Below, piece by piece: positions 43,542 through 52,659 of a DNA stretch of 64,000 nucleotides. How positions within the stretch are numbered: position 1 is the first letter of the stretch; the number at the start of each line of letters is the position of its first letter. Source of the DNA: a marine gamma proteobacterium HTCC2148 (lineage in GTDB: Bacteria; Pseudomonadota; Gammaproteobacteria; Pseudomonadales; Halieaceae); assembly GCA_000156295.1 (NCBI GenBank), contig DS999222.1:64370-128369 (forward strand), read 5' to 3'. Made by a program: the position numbers and the translations under genes. A model generated the notes under the pieces. The model was not told where the DNA came from, did not search any database, and saw nothing but the letters and a program-made list of their open reading frames with translations.

Positions 43542-44681
43542 TTAGTAGCCACACAGCGTGGCGTAGCGATTCTTGTGAAATCCGGTATCGCCGAAAATTT
43601 GCATAGCTACCCGGGCGCGTTTGAGGAAAAAACCAATTTCCAACTCATCGGTAACGCCAATACCACCGTGCATCTGCACCGCCTCGTTAGTGGCTAACTT
43701 AGACAGCTCGTTGAGCTTGGCTTTGGCCAGGCTGGCGAGTAATGGCAGTTGTTCTGGAGCTTCATCTACCGAAGATAGGGCCTGCAAGATGACCGAGCGA
43801 CACAGTTCAATGTCTGCTTGCATCTGCGCTGCGCGATGCTGAAGTGCCTGAAAACTGCCGATCAAGGCACCGAACTGTTCTCTTTGCTTGAGGTATGCGA
43901 TCGTGCGATCAAAGGCTTCCAGAGAAAGTCCCATCATTTCTGCAGCCAGTGCTACGCGGCCTCGATCCAGAACCGGATCCAGGATCTGCCATCCCTCATT
44001 GAGCTCGCCGACCAGGGCATCGGAGTTCACACTCACTGCGTCAAGGGTAATGTTTGCAGCATTACGACTATCAACCATGGTCGTGCGTTGCACGCTGACA
44101 CCACTAGCACTGCGATCAACCAGGAACAAACTAATCCCGTCGGTAGACTTTTCGTCGCCGGAAGTGCGGGCAACGACTATAATTTTGTCGGCACTGTGAC
44201 CGTCCAGAACCAGGGTTTTCTGGCCAGAGATAAGGTACTTGCCATCGCTATAGGTCGCGGTTGTCGCAATGTGAGTCGGGCGATGATGATGTGTTTCTTC
44301 GAGCGCCAGCGCGAGGGTAAGTTTGCCGCTGGCAATTGCTGGCAGCATAGTTTCCTTTTGCTCATCGCTGCCTCCCAATAGCAGAGTTGATGCGCCAACA
44401 ACTGCGGAGGCAAAAATAGGAGAAGCAAGCAAAGTGCGTCCGGTTTCTTCCATAATCAGTCCCAGGCCGGTAAAACCAAAATCAAGGCCGCCATACTGTT
44501 CGGGCAGAATAATGCTGGCCCAACCAAGCTCTGCCATGTTTTGCCAAACCTCAGGGTCGTAGCCCAGTGCGTTGCGCTCGTCGCGGAGTTTGCGCAGTGA
44601 CTCTACCGGCGCGTTGTCAGCCAAAAAGTCGTGAGCGCTGTCACGCAGTAAACGTTGTTCTTCTGTGAGTACCAGAGCCAT
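43542..44681 (-). CDS. Acyl-CoA dehydrogenase, subunit of a likely pair
   Basis: 379 residues with the flavin-dependent acyl-CoA dehydrogenase fold: SIILPEQYGGLDFGFTGLG, the central LALALEETHHH beta domain and the C-terminal NEAVQMHGGIGVTDELEIGFFLKR motif. It introduces a double bond between C2 and C3 of an acyl-CoA. Two different acyl-CoA dehydrogenases encoded side by side, as here, form heterotetramers in steroid side-chain degraders (FadE pairs); the pairing here is inference. It starts 9 bases after the upstream dehydrogenase gene. Confidence 0.88.
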   Translation of the reverse strand: MALVLTEEQRLLRDSAHDFLADNAPVESLRKLRDERNALGYDPEVWQNMAELGWASIILPEQYGGLDFGFTGLGLIMEETGRTLLASPIFASAVVGASTLLLGGSDEQKETMLPAIASGKLTLALALEETHHHRPTHIATTATYSDGKYLISGQKTLVLDGHSADKIIVVARTSGDEKSTDGISLFLVDRSASGVSVQRTTMVDSRNAANITLDAVSVNSDALVGELNEGWQILDPVLDRGRVALAAEMMGLSLEAFDRTIAYLKQREQFGALIGSFQALQHRAAQMQADIELCRSVILQALSSVDEAPEQLPLLASLAKAKLNELSKLATNEAVQMHGGIGVTDELEIGFFLKRARVAMQIFGDTGFHKNRYATLCGY

Positions 44682-44690
44682 ACTTTTCTC

Positions 44691-45905
44691 CTATGACTGG
44701 GGCAGTTGCAGAACGTTCTTGGCGATAACGTTCAGCTGAATTTCGGAAGTGCCACCGGCAATCGTCATAATCTTGGACATGGCCCACAGGCGCAGGGTGT
44801 CGATTTCGGATTTTGAAAAACCGTCGCCTTCCCAGCCCAGGCCCTGGCTACCCATGATGGCCAGTAGTAGCTCGCTTTTAGTCACTTCTGCTTCAGTGCC
44901 CACATACTTCATCACCATTGGCGCTGCACTGCGGATACCTGCGATCTTTTCTTCAAAAGTGCGAAAGTGGGTGAGTCCGATGGCATGCATGTTCATGTCG
45001 TAGTCAACCAGGTCAGAGCGCAATTGTGAGTCGGCTATTTTTCCCTGCTCGAAATCCAGATACTCGCGTGCAGCGGCATTGGGAACAATAACTTCGCGCG
45101 GGGAGTCACTGCCGATCTCTGACATTAACTTGCGCTCATGCACCAACAGTTCCTTGGCAACACTCCAGCCCTTGTTGAGTTCGCCGACCAGGTTTTCCTT
45201 GGGTACTTTCACATTGTCAAAAAAGGTCTGGCAAAATTCCGATTCCCCACTGATCAAACCGATAGGGGTAGTGCTAATGCCAGGGTCGTCCATGTCAATG
45301 AGTAAAAAGCTGATCCCTTCCTGTTTCTTGGCATCAGGATCAGTGCGCACCAGGCAAAAAATCCAATCGCATTTGTCCGCCGCAGTGGTCCAGATTTTGC
45401 TGCCGTTGACCAGGAAGTGGTCGTTTTTGTCTTCGGCTCTACACTGCAAACTGGCCAGGTCAGAGCCAGAGCCTGGCTCCGAGTAACCCTGCGCCCAGCG
45501 CGCTTTGCCGTCAATGATTGCTCTGATGTGTTGCTGCTTTTGGGCTTCGTTGCCAAATTCCAATAGTGCTGGGCCCAGCATCCAGATGCCGAGTCCGTAA
45601 AGTGGAGTGCGGGCACGAATAGCCCTCATCTCCTCTTTGATGATCTTGCTGTGCTGTGCAGTGAGGTCTCCACCACCATATTGCGTGGGCCATTCGGGGC
45701 CAATCCAGCCTTGATCGCGCATGCGTTCAAACCACAGCTTTGCATCTTCGCTGGGGAACTCGGCATTGCGACCACCGTAGTATTGTTCCTCGGGGGTCAT
45801 TGGTTGGCGCTGCGACTGTGGGCAGTTTTCTTCCAGCCACTGGCGCGCTTCACTGCGAAACTGCTCTAAGTCCTGCAAGCTCTCTCTCCTGACGGGGGCG
45901 TTCAT
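44691..45905 (-). CDS. Acyl-CoA dehydrogenase, partner subunit
   Basis: 404 residues from ATG 45905, preceded by GGAGAG; the frame extends to 46001 but without a site. WIGPEWPTQYGGGDLTAQ, RWAQGYSEPGSGSDLASLQC and the C-terminal IAGGTSEIQLNVIAKNVLQLP match the family, with FAD-binding and substrate regions. It heads a three-gene operon (dehydrogenase, dehydrogenase, isomerase). A divergent SDR gene starts 256 bases away, and the shared spacer may carry a common regulator site. The acyl substrate is unknown. Confidence 0.88.
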   Translation of the reverse strand: MNAPVRRESLQDLEQFRSEARQWLEENCPQSQRQPMTPEEQYYGGRNAEFPSEDAKLWFERMRDQGWIGPEWPTQYGGGDLTAQHSKIIKEEMRAIRARTPLYGLGIWMLGPALLEFGNEAQKQQHIRAIIDGKARWAQGYSEPGSGSDLASLQCRAEDKNDHFLVNGSKIWTTAADKCDWIFCLVRTDPDAKKQEGISFLLIDMDDPGISTTPIGLISGESEFCQTFFDNVKVPKENLVGELNKGWSVAKELLVHERKLMSEIGSDSPREVIVPNAAAREYLDFEQGKIADSQLRSDLVDYDMNMHAIGLTHFRTFEEKIAGIRSAAPMVMKYVGTEAEVTKSELLLAIMGSQGLGWEGDGFSKSEIDTLRLWAMSKIMTIAGGTSEIQLNVIAKNVLQLPQS

Positions 45906-46160
45906 AAACTCTCCGCAATGATGGGACGGCGGATGGCAATTCGTTAGTGTACGCCCGCAGCCCTTCCTCTTTGAAGTGGTCTCAGGGTACTCGTGCACCA
46001 TCGCTTGGCAATGGCTTAATAAGTCAGCCCGAATGACAATATGAGACAGTCCTTAGCGCTCAATCTATCGGTGTTTGCGGGTATAGTGCGCCATACCGGT
46101 AAAGTTGACGCTCAACGCGTCGCCGGGCACATTAAATTCATTATCAACAGGGAGTTAGGC

Positions 46161-46910
46161 ATGCAGCGTCTGACGGGAAAAGTGGTTCTGGTAACGGGCG
46201 CCGGCAGTGGAATTGGACGCGCTAGTGCACAGCGAGCTGCTGCCGAGGGGGCAGCTGTATGTTGTCTGGACATAGATGGGACGGCTGCAGAAAATGCAGC
46301 CCAGGCAATTAACCGGTCCGGCGGACAGGCGATATCGGGGGCATGTGATGTCGGTGACGAAGCCGCAGTCCAGGCTTGTGTAGCGGACTGCGTCGCGCAA
46401 CTCGGTCACCTTGATGCGCTGGTTAACATGGCGGGGGTTCTGCGCTTTGATGATACCGAGCAATTGAGTCGTGACAGCTGGCAGCGGGTGATCGATGTCA
46501 ACCTCACCGGCACCATGCTTTTAAATCGTGAGGTGCTGCCCCATCTGGTGAAATCAGGTGGCAGCATTGTCAATGCGGCGTCCACGGCCTCACTGGCGGG
46601 TTTGCCCTGCGGGGTGGCTTATTCCGCCAGTAAGGGCGGCGTGTTGGCGATGACTCGCAGCATCGCTGTCGAATACGCCAAGCGCGGTGTGCGAGCCAAC
46701 TGCGTCTGCCCTGGCGATATCAAGACAGATATGACCAAGGGCATCGAATTCCCTGATTCAATGGACTTCACCCTGATGTCGCGCATTTCCTCACTCAGCG
46801 GACCCAAAGACGCTGAAGTAGTGGCGGGGGTAATCGCCATGCTGATATCTGCCGATGGTGCCCACATTACTGGAGAAGATATTCGTGTTGATGGCGGCAC
46901 CTTGTCCTGA
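46161..46910 (+). CDS. Short-chain dehydrogenase/reductase
   Basis: 249 residues from ATG 46161 with AGGGAG upstream; the frame is open back to 46041 but without such a site. It has the NAD(P)-binding TGAGSGIGRAS motif, an acidic residue after beta-2 (CCLDIDG) that favours NAD, NMAGV, the catalytic YSASKGG and a C-terminal DGGTLS. The family oxidises or reduces secondary alcohols, including hydroxysteroids. It is divergent from the acyl-CoA dehydrogenase/isomerase operon, which suggests shared regulation, and convergent with the protease gene (1-base separation). Confidence 0.88.
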   Translation: MQRLTGKVVLVTGAGSGIGRASAQRAAAEGAAVCCLDIDGTAAENAAQAINRSGGQAISGACDVGDEAAVQACVADCVAQLGHLDALVNMAGVLRFDDTEQLSRDSWQRVIDVNLTGTMLLNREVLPHLVKSGGSIVNAASTASLAGLPCGVAYSASKGGVLAMTRSIAVEYAKRGVRANCVCPGDIKTDMTKGIEFPDSMDFTLMSRISSLSGPKDAEVVAGVIAMLISADGAHITGEDIRVDGGTLS

Positions 46911-47963
46911 TTACTGCGACTCAGTTAACTCCACTTCAAAGTTAAGCGCTTCGTCTTTACGGAGGGTTTTGATGGTGACCTTGTCGCCGGGTTCGTAATT
47001 TTCCAGTATGGACAGGTAGTCGTCACTGCTGCGAACTTCCTTGTCTTCGATATGGGTGATAACGTCCCCCAGCTCGATTTCCCGGCTGCCAATTTGACGC
47101 GCCCCCTGTAGGCCGGCTTTTGCTGCAGGGAGTCCTGGATAGACGTGCACGATGGGCACGCCTTCAATGCCGTAACGGCGAATCCAGCGATCGCTTGCTA
47201 ATTCGACGCCAATGATGGGATGCAGGACCTTGCCATAGGAAATAAGTTGCGGAATAACGTCCTTGATGATGTTGACCGGAATGGCGAAGCCAATGCCAGC
47301 GCTGGCTCCACTGGGGCTGTAAATGGCGGTATTTACCCCTACCAGTTGCCCCAGCGAATTAAGTAAAGGTCCACCCGAATTCCCCGGGTTAATCGCCGCA
47401 TCAGTTTGGATAACGCCTCTAATGGTGCGCCCGCTGGGTGCTTGAATCTCCCGCCCCAAAGCGCTGACCACTCCGGTGGTTAGAGTGGTATCGAGTCCGA
47501 AGGGGTTGCCAATTGCCAGTACTTTACGTCCGACCGAGAGCTCGGACGAATCACCCAGGGGCAAACTCTTCAGGTCTTGGGGAGGGTTCTCTATTCGCAG
47601 CACCGCCAGGTCTTTTTCCGGGGCAACTCCGACTACCTGGGCATCAAATTCGCGCTGGTCGCCCAGGGTTACGATGAGTCGATGCGCCCCGGATATCACA
47701 TGAAAATTAGTGACGATGAGCCCGCTCTCATTCCAGACGAATCCGGTGCCAGAGCCCCGGGGAATTTCCTGAACGTTAAGGGAAAACAGGCTGCGGCGCA
47801 GTGCGGTATTCGTCACATAGACGACTGAGGGGCTGGCTCGACTAAAAATCTCAGTCGAGTTTTTTTCATCTTCTGTAGCGAAAGTCAGGTAGTCGGTTTC
47901 CTCCGCTGCCAGGGGCAGGGAGGCGCAGAGTAGGCAGCTCAGCAAAAACAGGGTGTGACGCAC
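46911..47963 (-). CDS. DegS/HtrA-type periplasmic serine protease with one PDZ domain
   Basis: 350 residues. A signal peptide or anchor (residues 1-20, ending LPLAAE) is followed by a trypsin-like domain with H88 (TNFHVI), D118 (EKDLAVL) and S196 (NPGNSGGPL), then one PDZ domain (about 255-345). A single PDZ and this length match DegS, which triggers the sigma-E stress response by cutting RseA; here the hydrophobic N-terminus ends in an AA-E pattern that might be cleaved. The start is GTG 47963. A DUF1499 gene lies upstream on the same strand with a 3-base gap. Confidence 0.9.
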   Translation of the reverse strand: MRHTLFLLSCLLCASLPLAAEETDYLTFATEDEKNSTEIFSRASPSVVYVTNTALRRSLFSLNVQEIPRGSGTGFVWNESGLIVTNFHVISGAHRLIVTLGDQREFDAQVVGVAPEKDLAVLRIENPPQDLKSLPLGDSSELSVGRKVLAIGNPFGLDTTLTTGVVSALGREIQAPSGRTIRGVIQTDAAINPGNSGGPLLNSLGQLVGVNTAIYSPSGASAGIGFAIPVNIIKDVIPQLISYGKVLHPIIGVELASDRWIRRYGIEGVPIVHVYPGLPAAKAGLQGARQIGSREIELGDVITHIEDKEVRSSDDYLSILENYEPGDKVTIKTLRKDEALNFEVELTESQ

Positions 47964-47966
47964 GAG

Positions 47967-48692
47967 CTATTCCTGCTGTTGGTACATAGCGATAAACTGA
48001 CGAATTCGCGCTGCGTTGGCACCCAGGTCGCTGACACCGACGCGAGACACGGAACGAATGTCCATCAGTGTGCCGCTTGCGTTGGTGCGCAGGCGGATAA
48101 CAATGTCGTCTTTGAATCCCATGATCGCCGTGCTGTCGACCGCTTCTATGAACCCATCATTGAGGTCTTCACGGTAGATTTCCCAGCCCAGTTGATTGGC
48201 GGTGGCCATCGCCTTCTCGAACACCACTTCAATTGAATCGGTCAACACTACGGTCTGCAGATCTGGGTAGGCCGCCAGTTGTGCATCAATGGTTTCGGGA
48301 TCTAGCGCCAGGCTGTTGCTGTCGTTACCCCTGAGTTTGACCGCCGCGCTGAAAGCAGGGGGGTCCAGCGTGTCGGTAGTGATATCGTGAATAGCGGGAT
48401 TATCACCGCCCCCTCCCAGCAGGGAGAGCAGCAATACGGTGCCCGGTACTGTGAACAGCGCTCTCAGGCGAACGTCTCTGCGCCACTGGGCAAATCGTGG
48501 AAGAAATGAAACCAGCACTGCCAGTAATAGAATCACGACAGAGCCAAGGCAGCTCAGGGCATACAGTAGCAGGCCCTGCTCCCATGCACCGGCGCGCACG
48601 GTGAGCACCGCCAATGGTATTGTCACAAAAAAGCAGATCGCCAGGTAACCAATCCAGTTAACCAGGCCCGGTTTACTCGTTGTATCCGTCAT
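47967..48692 (-). CDS. DUF1499 family membrane protein
   Basis: 241 residues. Three hydrophobic segments (about 11-31, 39-63 and 78-94) precede the DUF1499 domain, which opens with the family pattern AIHDITTDTLDPPAF and includes SRVGVSDLGANAARIRQF. The function of DUF1499 is unknown. It sits directly upstream of the DegS-like protease (3-base gap), so both are probably one transcript and may act in the envelope. Confidence 0.82.
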   Translation of the reverse strand: MTDTTSKPGLVNWIGYLAICFFVTIPLAVLTVRAGAWEQGLLLYALSCLGSVVILLLAVLVSFLPRFAQWRRDVRLRALFTVPGTVLLLSLLGGGGDNPAIHDITTDTLDPPAFSAAVKLRGNDSNSLALDPETIDAQLAAYPDLQTVVLTDSIEVVFEKAMATANQLGWEIYREDLNDGFIEAVDSTAIMGFKDDIVIRLRTNASGTLMDIRSVSRVGVSDLGANAARIRQFIAMYQQQE

Positions 48693-48825
48693 TAGAGACT
48701 CCAGTGTTGTCGATATCGGTATAAGAATACTACCGCCAAGCCACTCTGGCGATCCAGTCCGTTGAGACTCTCGCGCGCTTTTGTTTTACTGGAGCCGGAA
48801 CCTATTATTTCAAGGGCAGGCGCGC

Positions 48826-49539
48826 ATGGAAAAATTGATCTATCCCCTGTGGAAACCAGAGCGTGTTGATAGCGACGCGTTTCGCGATGACCTATTGCTC
48901 AAGGCGCAGGCTTGGACTGCGTTTGCGGGGGTGCGAGGGTTGCGCGTCTCGGTCGCTGATACGGCCGTTGCGGCAGGCGAACAAAGGCGTATGGCAGCGA
49001 TGAAGCCGCTCCCGGATGGCCTGCTTTCGGTTTGGCTGGATGCGGCTGTAGCCGAGCGAGCAACGATAGAGGCAGCGTTGGATAAAGTGGTGTCCAGGTT
49101 TCATTGCTATCTTGTTACAGAGGCAGAACCTATTCGCAATAGCCTGCATCCGGCTGCGCCTGGTGAGCGAGTGCACGGCATGTGCCATGTTGTGTTTCTA
49201 CAGCGGCCGCCGCGCCTTACCGAGGATGAATGGCTGGCGATCTGGCAGGGCAGCCACACCCGAGTGGCTATTGATACCCAGTCGACCTTCGGTTACCGGC
49301 AGAACGTGATAGTGCGAGGTTTGAGTTACGCCGCTCCACCTCTGCATGCGATGATCGAGGAAAACTTTCCAGAACAAGCCATGGCGTCTCACTATGCTTT
49401 TTACAACGTGAAAGAAGGCGATGACGAGGGCATGGCAAAAAACGCTGGCGCTATGATGGAGAGTGTCAGCCGCTTTATCGACTTCGATCGCATCGATGTC
49501 ATACCGATGAGCGAATACCTGTTTAAAAGCCCCGCTTGA
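48826..49539 (+). CDS. EthD-type dimeric alpha-beta-barrel protein
   Basis: 237 residues from ATG 48826. Two ferredoxin-like halves: the first is degenerate, the second carries FLQRPPRLTEDEWLAIWQGSHT and a C-terminal MMESVSRFIDFDRIDVIPMSEY, as in EthD-domain proteins found in catabolic gene clusters. The catalytic role is unclear; members include small-molecule-degrading enzymes and accessory proteins. It is alone between two divergent or convergent neighbours. Confidence 0.72.
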   Translation: MEKLIYPLWKPERVDSDAFRDDLLLKAQAWTAFAGVRGLRVSVADTAVAAGEQRRMAAMKPLPDGLLSVWLDAAVAERATIEAALDKVVSRFHCYLVTEAEPIRNSLHPAAPGERVHGMCHVVFLQRPPRLTEDEWLAIWQGSHTRVAIDTQSTFGYRQNVIVRGLSYAAPPLHAMIEENFPEQAMASHYAFYNVKEGDDEGMAKNAGAMMESVSRFIDFDRIDVIPMSEYLFKSPA

Positions 49540-50421
49540 TCAGGCGCTTTGTAGTGCCCTGATGCGATCTTCCAGTGGCGGGTGGGAACGACGTAGCCCG
49601 GCTACGCCCTGTTTCAGCTGCTCGCTAATCCCAAAGGCAGTGAGTTCCCCCGGTAAATCCTGAGGTAAACCCTGCTCTTCGCGCAGGCGTTGCAGTGCGG
49701 CGATCATATGTGCGTTGCCCGCCAGTTGCCCGCCAGCGGCATCTGCCCGGTACTCCCGCCACCGGGAAAACCAGAACACAATCATGCTTGCCAGGAATCC
49801 CAGTACCAGTTCAGCCACAATGGTGACCACAAAATAGCCAATGCCATAACCTCTTTCGGTTTTGAAAACCACCCTGTCGACGGTGTGGCCGATAATTCTG
49901 GCGAGGAACATGACGAAGGTATTGACCACTCCCTGAATCAGGGTGAGGGTTATCATATCGCCATTGGCGACGTGGCCTATTTCGTGTGCCATAACCGCCC
50001 TGGCTTCTTCGGGGCGGAATCGTTGCAGCAGTCCCGCACTTACCGCTACCAAAGCGTTATTGCGGTTCCATCCAGTGGCAAAAGCGTTGGCCGCCTGTGA
50101 CGGAAAAATGCCGACCTCGGGCATGCCGATACCCGACTGTTCTGCCAGTTCACGCACCGTGTCCAGCAACCATTGCTCCTCGCGGCTTTGAGGCGTTTCG
50201 ATAATGTGTATGCCGGTGCCTCGCTTGGCCATCCACTTGGAGAGGAATAGAGAAATGAGAGAGCCTCCGAAGCCAAACAAAGCGCAGAAGATCAGCAGTC
50301 CTTGCAAGTTCAGGTCCACCCCATTGGCGGCAAGTATGCCGTCCAAGCCAAGCAGGTTGAAAATGATGCTGACGAGCACCAGCACCGCCATATTGGTTCC
50401 CAAAAACAGCAAAATACGCAT
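49540..50421 (-). CDS. htpX: Membrane metalloprotease HtpX
   Basis: 293 residues. Four hydrophobic segments (about 4-24, 38-60, 157-177 and 193-217) surround the zinc site HEIGH (146-150), with a third ligand likely in the EYRADAAG segment. HtpX degrades misfolded membrane proteins with FtsH. The protein matches the bacterial M48B length. Its gene starts 3 bases after the 107-residue unknown gene. Confidence 0.95.
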   Translation of the reverse strand: MRILLFLGTNMAVLVLVSIIFNLLGLDGILAANGVDLNLQGLLIFCALFGFGGSLISLFLSKWMAKRGTGIHIIETPQSREEQWLLDTVRELAEQSGIGMPEVGIFPSQAANAFATGWNRNNALVAVSAGLLQRFRPEEARAVMAHEIGHVANGDMITLTLIQGVVNTFVMFLARIIGHTVDRVVFKTERGYGIGYFVVTIVAELVLGFLASMIVFWFSRWREYRADAAGGQLAGNAHMIAALQRLREEQGLPQDLPGELTAFGISEQLKQGVAGLRRSHPPLEDRIRALQSA

Positions 50422-50424
50422 GGA

Positions 50425-50748
50425 TCAGGAGACTCCGTCAGGGCTCAAGTGGGCCAGTTCGTTGGCATCTGCTGGCAGCGGTTCTTCGGTCGACTCAGGT
50501 TCTTCTTCAAAACAGGGAAGGGGAATCTGACTGGGCTCTATCACCGGGTTGCCGCGCTCATCAAGCTCCGCTGCGACAGCCTCCCCGCGTAACTCAATAT
50601 CCTTGGTAGAAAGTTCAAACAGCGTGTTGATGGCCTCATCCTCGTGTTTGGCCCGCAGCACTGTTTTTGGATCGCCTCCGCTCACCCACTGTTTGCTCTT
50701 GGCCCAGTAGTGTCCATGTTGATTGCGGATAACAAAAACGTTGGTCAT
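50425..50748 (-). CDS. Unknown acidic protein upstream of htpX
   Basis: 107 residues. The N-terminal MTNVFVIRNQHGHYWAKSKQWVS contains an aromatic strand pattern, and the C-terminal 45 residues are acidic and Pro-rich (CFEEEPESTEEPLPAD). No signal peptide or membrane segment. I do not recognise a family. It is coupled to htpX (3-base gap), so may act in the same stress response. Confidence 0.62.
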   Translation of the reverse strand: MTNVFVIRNQHGHYWAKSKQWVSGGDPKTVLRAKHEDEAINTLFELSTKDIELRGEAVAAELDERGNPVIEPSQIPLPCFEEEPESTEEPLPADANELAHLSPDGVS

Positions 50749-50826
50749 TGCGTGTGATGTCCTTGCAGGTAAGTTGGCGGCAAGCTTAAGCGCTGCCCAG
50801 CGGTAATGCCAGAGATCCCCGCAGGC

Positions 50827-51537
50827 TCAGCCCACTAGTAAGTCTTTGGCCTGATTGATTTTAGCGGCCAGGTAGTCATTGCCACCGCGGTCCGGGTGTA
50901 GCTTTTGCATCAGGGTTCTGTGTGCAGCAATAATATCGTCCTTTTCAGCGGCGTCATCCAGACCGAGCACCGCCAGGGCTTCTTTGCGGCTCATGCCAGA
51001 GCTGGTGTTCGCTGACGCCTGCTGCGCGCCAAATTCGGTTTCACCGGGAAAGCGCTGCTGTAGATAACTGTCCAACAGCTGCACAGAGTCAGCATCTTCC
51101 TGTTGGCAATAAGCCAACAACTGCTCCAGTTGCTGGCGCTCCATGTCTGCCAGGTGCCAGCCCTGATATTGCCCCTTCAGTACTTCACCCGATAGTGCGC
51201 CACTGTCGTGATCCAGCTGCATGGAAAGAATGGCGCTGGCCACGGTTGAGTGCTGACCGGCACTCGGTGAACTTCGACCGAATTTAGAGGCCAGCATGGG
51301 GAAAAAACGCAACAGCGTGGGCGCCAATTGTCTAAAGGCGACTAGCAGTGCGGTTAGCGCGACCCCAATCCAGTGCATTTTGCCCGCAAGGGCTAAAATG
51401 ATGACAGCGACTACCGCAATGCCCAGGCCTAATTTGATGTACTCCCCACGCCGTTTATGCGGCGGCGCAGACTGGGCGCGCTTGAACAGGATAAAAAGTG
51501 CGAAGGCGATAGCCGCCAGCAGGATTATTCGGGGCAC
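50827..51537 (-). CDS. Membrane-anchored J-domain protein
   Basis: 236 residues from GTG 51537. Two or three N-terminal hydrophobic segments (about 2-17, 36-54 and 57-78) precede a linker and a C-terminal J domain (about 180-234: [20 protein letters not shown]) with the essential HPD in KLHPDRGG. J domains recruit and stimulate DnaK. The membrane anchor with a terminal J domain resembles DjlA/TIM14-type co-chaperones. It lies 7 bases downstream of the VWA-like gene, with HtpX nearby. Confidence 0.85.
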   Translation of the reverse strand: MPRIILLAAIAFALFILFKRAQSAPPHKRRGEYIKLGLGIAVVAVIILALAGKMHWIGVALTALLVAFRQLAPTLLRFFPMLASKFGRSSPSAGQHSTVASAILSMQLDHDSGALSGEVLKGQYQGWHLADMERQQLEQLLAYCQQEDADSVQLLDSYLQQRFPGETEFGAQQASANTSSGMSRKEALAVLGLDDAAEKDDIIAAHRTLMQKLHPDRGGNDYLAAKINQAKDLLVG

Positions 51538-51544
51538 AGGTCTC

Positions 51545-52231
51545 TCAGTGTTTTAGTTGCTTAAGCAGCAGTTTAGCACCCTCAGTGCCCTGCTGTTCAA
51601 GTGCCGTGAGGCCGCCTGAGGCAAAACCGGCAACCGCTCCCAGCAGCGAGGCCAGGGTACTAGAGCTGTTGCTGTCGAAGCTGGCCCAGGCGCCTTTGCT
51701 CAGGCTGGCCATGCTGGTAAAGCAGTGTTTGGCGTCGGCTAGCTGGCCCTCCTGGAAGATGAACAAGGGCAGTTTGAGCATGCCACATTGCCCCGCCAAC
51801 TGGCACAGCGTATCCGCGTTTTCTTCCAATGCATCGCCGATGAATACCAGGGCTTTCAGGGAATTTTTTTGGTGTTCTGAGAGGGCGTGACGCAAGAGTC
51901 GTTCTATCTGGGTGTGGCCCCCTTCGCAGGAAACCTGGGACATTTGTCGTGCCAGTTGTTCGGAATCGGTGGTCCATTGAGCCGCTTTAAAGTCAGCAAA
52001 TCCGCGAAAATAGCACAGCTGCACGCACAGGGTATTGTCTTGCTGAGCAGCCACAAACATTTCCCGTTGCAGGTGACTTGCCTGATCCCAGGTGGGTTGT
52101 CGGCTTGCAGTGGCGTCAATGGCGAATATCAGGCGGGGCTGTTGCTCGCGGACAATGGCGATGTTCTTGCTCTTGCGCAGGAAGCGGTCTATTTCAGTAC
52201 GCGAAGAGCGTCGGGAGGGGAGTCGTGCCAT
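51545..52231 (-). CDS. VWA-like protein
   Basis: 228 residues. [19 protein letters not shown] matches the start of a von Willebrand A domain; the usual metal-site DxSxS appears here as DATAS, with T and S possibly supporting a site. The downstream [12 protein letters not shown] and [14 protein letters not shown] are consistent with a VWA fold. A C-terminal hydrophobic patch ([16 protein letters not shown]) may contact membrane or partners. It pairs with the J-domain gene (7-base gap). The function of this pair is not known to me. Confidence 0.75.
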   Translation of the reverse strand: MARLPSRRSSRTEIDRFLRKSKNIAIVREQQPRLIFAIDATASRQPTWDQASHLQREMFVAAQQDNTLCVQLCYFRGFADFKAAQWTTDSEQLARQMSQVSCEGGHTQIERLLRHALSEHQKNSLKALVFIGDALEENADTLCQLAGQCGMLKLPLFIFQEGQLADAKHCFTSMASLSKGAWASFDSNSSSTLASLLGAVAGFASGGLTALEQQGTEGAKLLLKQLKH

Positions 52232-52262
52232 TTTTTTTAGCTGCGCCCCTGGGCGCGCGCAC

Positions 52263-52451
52263 TCAGTGGTTAGACTGGAGTTTACCTTTGCGGGTTAATT
52301 CTTCCAGGTAATGCCTGCGCGCGGTGAGTTCTTCAATGGCGGCGGCCAGTTGAGTGTCGGTGACCTTCGCTTCACGCTGCTCGTTCACCAGCTGCCAAAG
52401 CTTGCGGCTGCAGAGCTCACTGGCATTAAATTCATTACTTTGTGTAGTCAT
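52263..52451 (-). CDS. Small helical protein of unknown function
   Basis: 62 residues from ATG 52451 (GAGAG upstream). The sequence is hydrophilic and strongly helical, with heptad-like spacing across SRKLWQLVNEQREAKVTDTQ and IEELTARRHYLEELTRKG, suggesting a coiled coil. It heads the VWA-J-domain gene set on this strand, 31 bases before the VWA gene. I do not recognise a family. Confidence 0.6.
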   Translation of the reverse strand: MTTQSNEFNASELCSRKLWQLVNEQREAKVTDTQLAAAIEELTARRHYLEELTRKGKLQSNH

Positions 52452-52580
52452 TTTTCTCTCTATTTTTTCACACCCGGTAGCTGATTAAGTCTGGGCCAAA
52501 CGTCTCGTCGGAGGACGATTTTGGCTTTATCCATGTATATGACAGGGATGTGACGGGGTCTAGCCGGCGGGTCCGGCGAC

Positions 52581-52610
52581 TTGAATTTTGTGCCGGTAAG
52601 GGTGTCTACT
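52581..52610 (+). promoter_or_regulatory. Candidate msrA promoter
   Basis: TTGAAT (52581-52586) and TCTACT (52605-52610) with an 18-base spacer, 49 bases before the msrA start. Each box matches four of six. A small hairpin, GCCGG/CCGGC, lies just upstream at 52563-52577. Confidence 0.3.
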
Positions 52611-52659
52611 CTATCTCAATCAACCAATAATGCAAATCTGTCTTAATTCTGGAGCTGAA

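Noticed and set aside
46041-46160. N-terminal extension of the SDR
   Set aside because: The Rossmann motif starts eight residues after ATG 46161, which has a good AGGGAG site; the extra 40 residues match nothing expected.
45906-46160. Promoter for the SDR at TATAGT (46082-46087)
   Set aside because: The -10 is fair but no -35 match is found at 16-18 bases; left uncalled.
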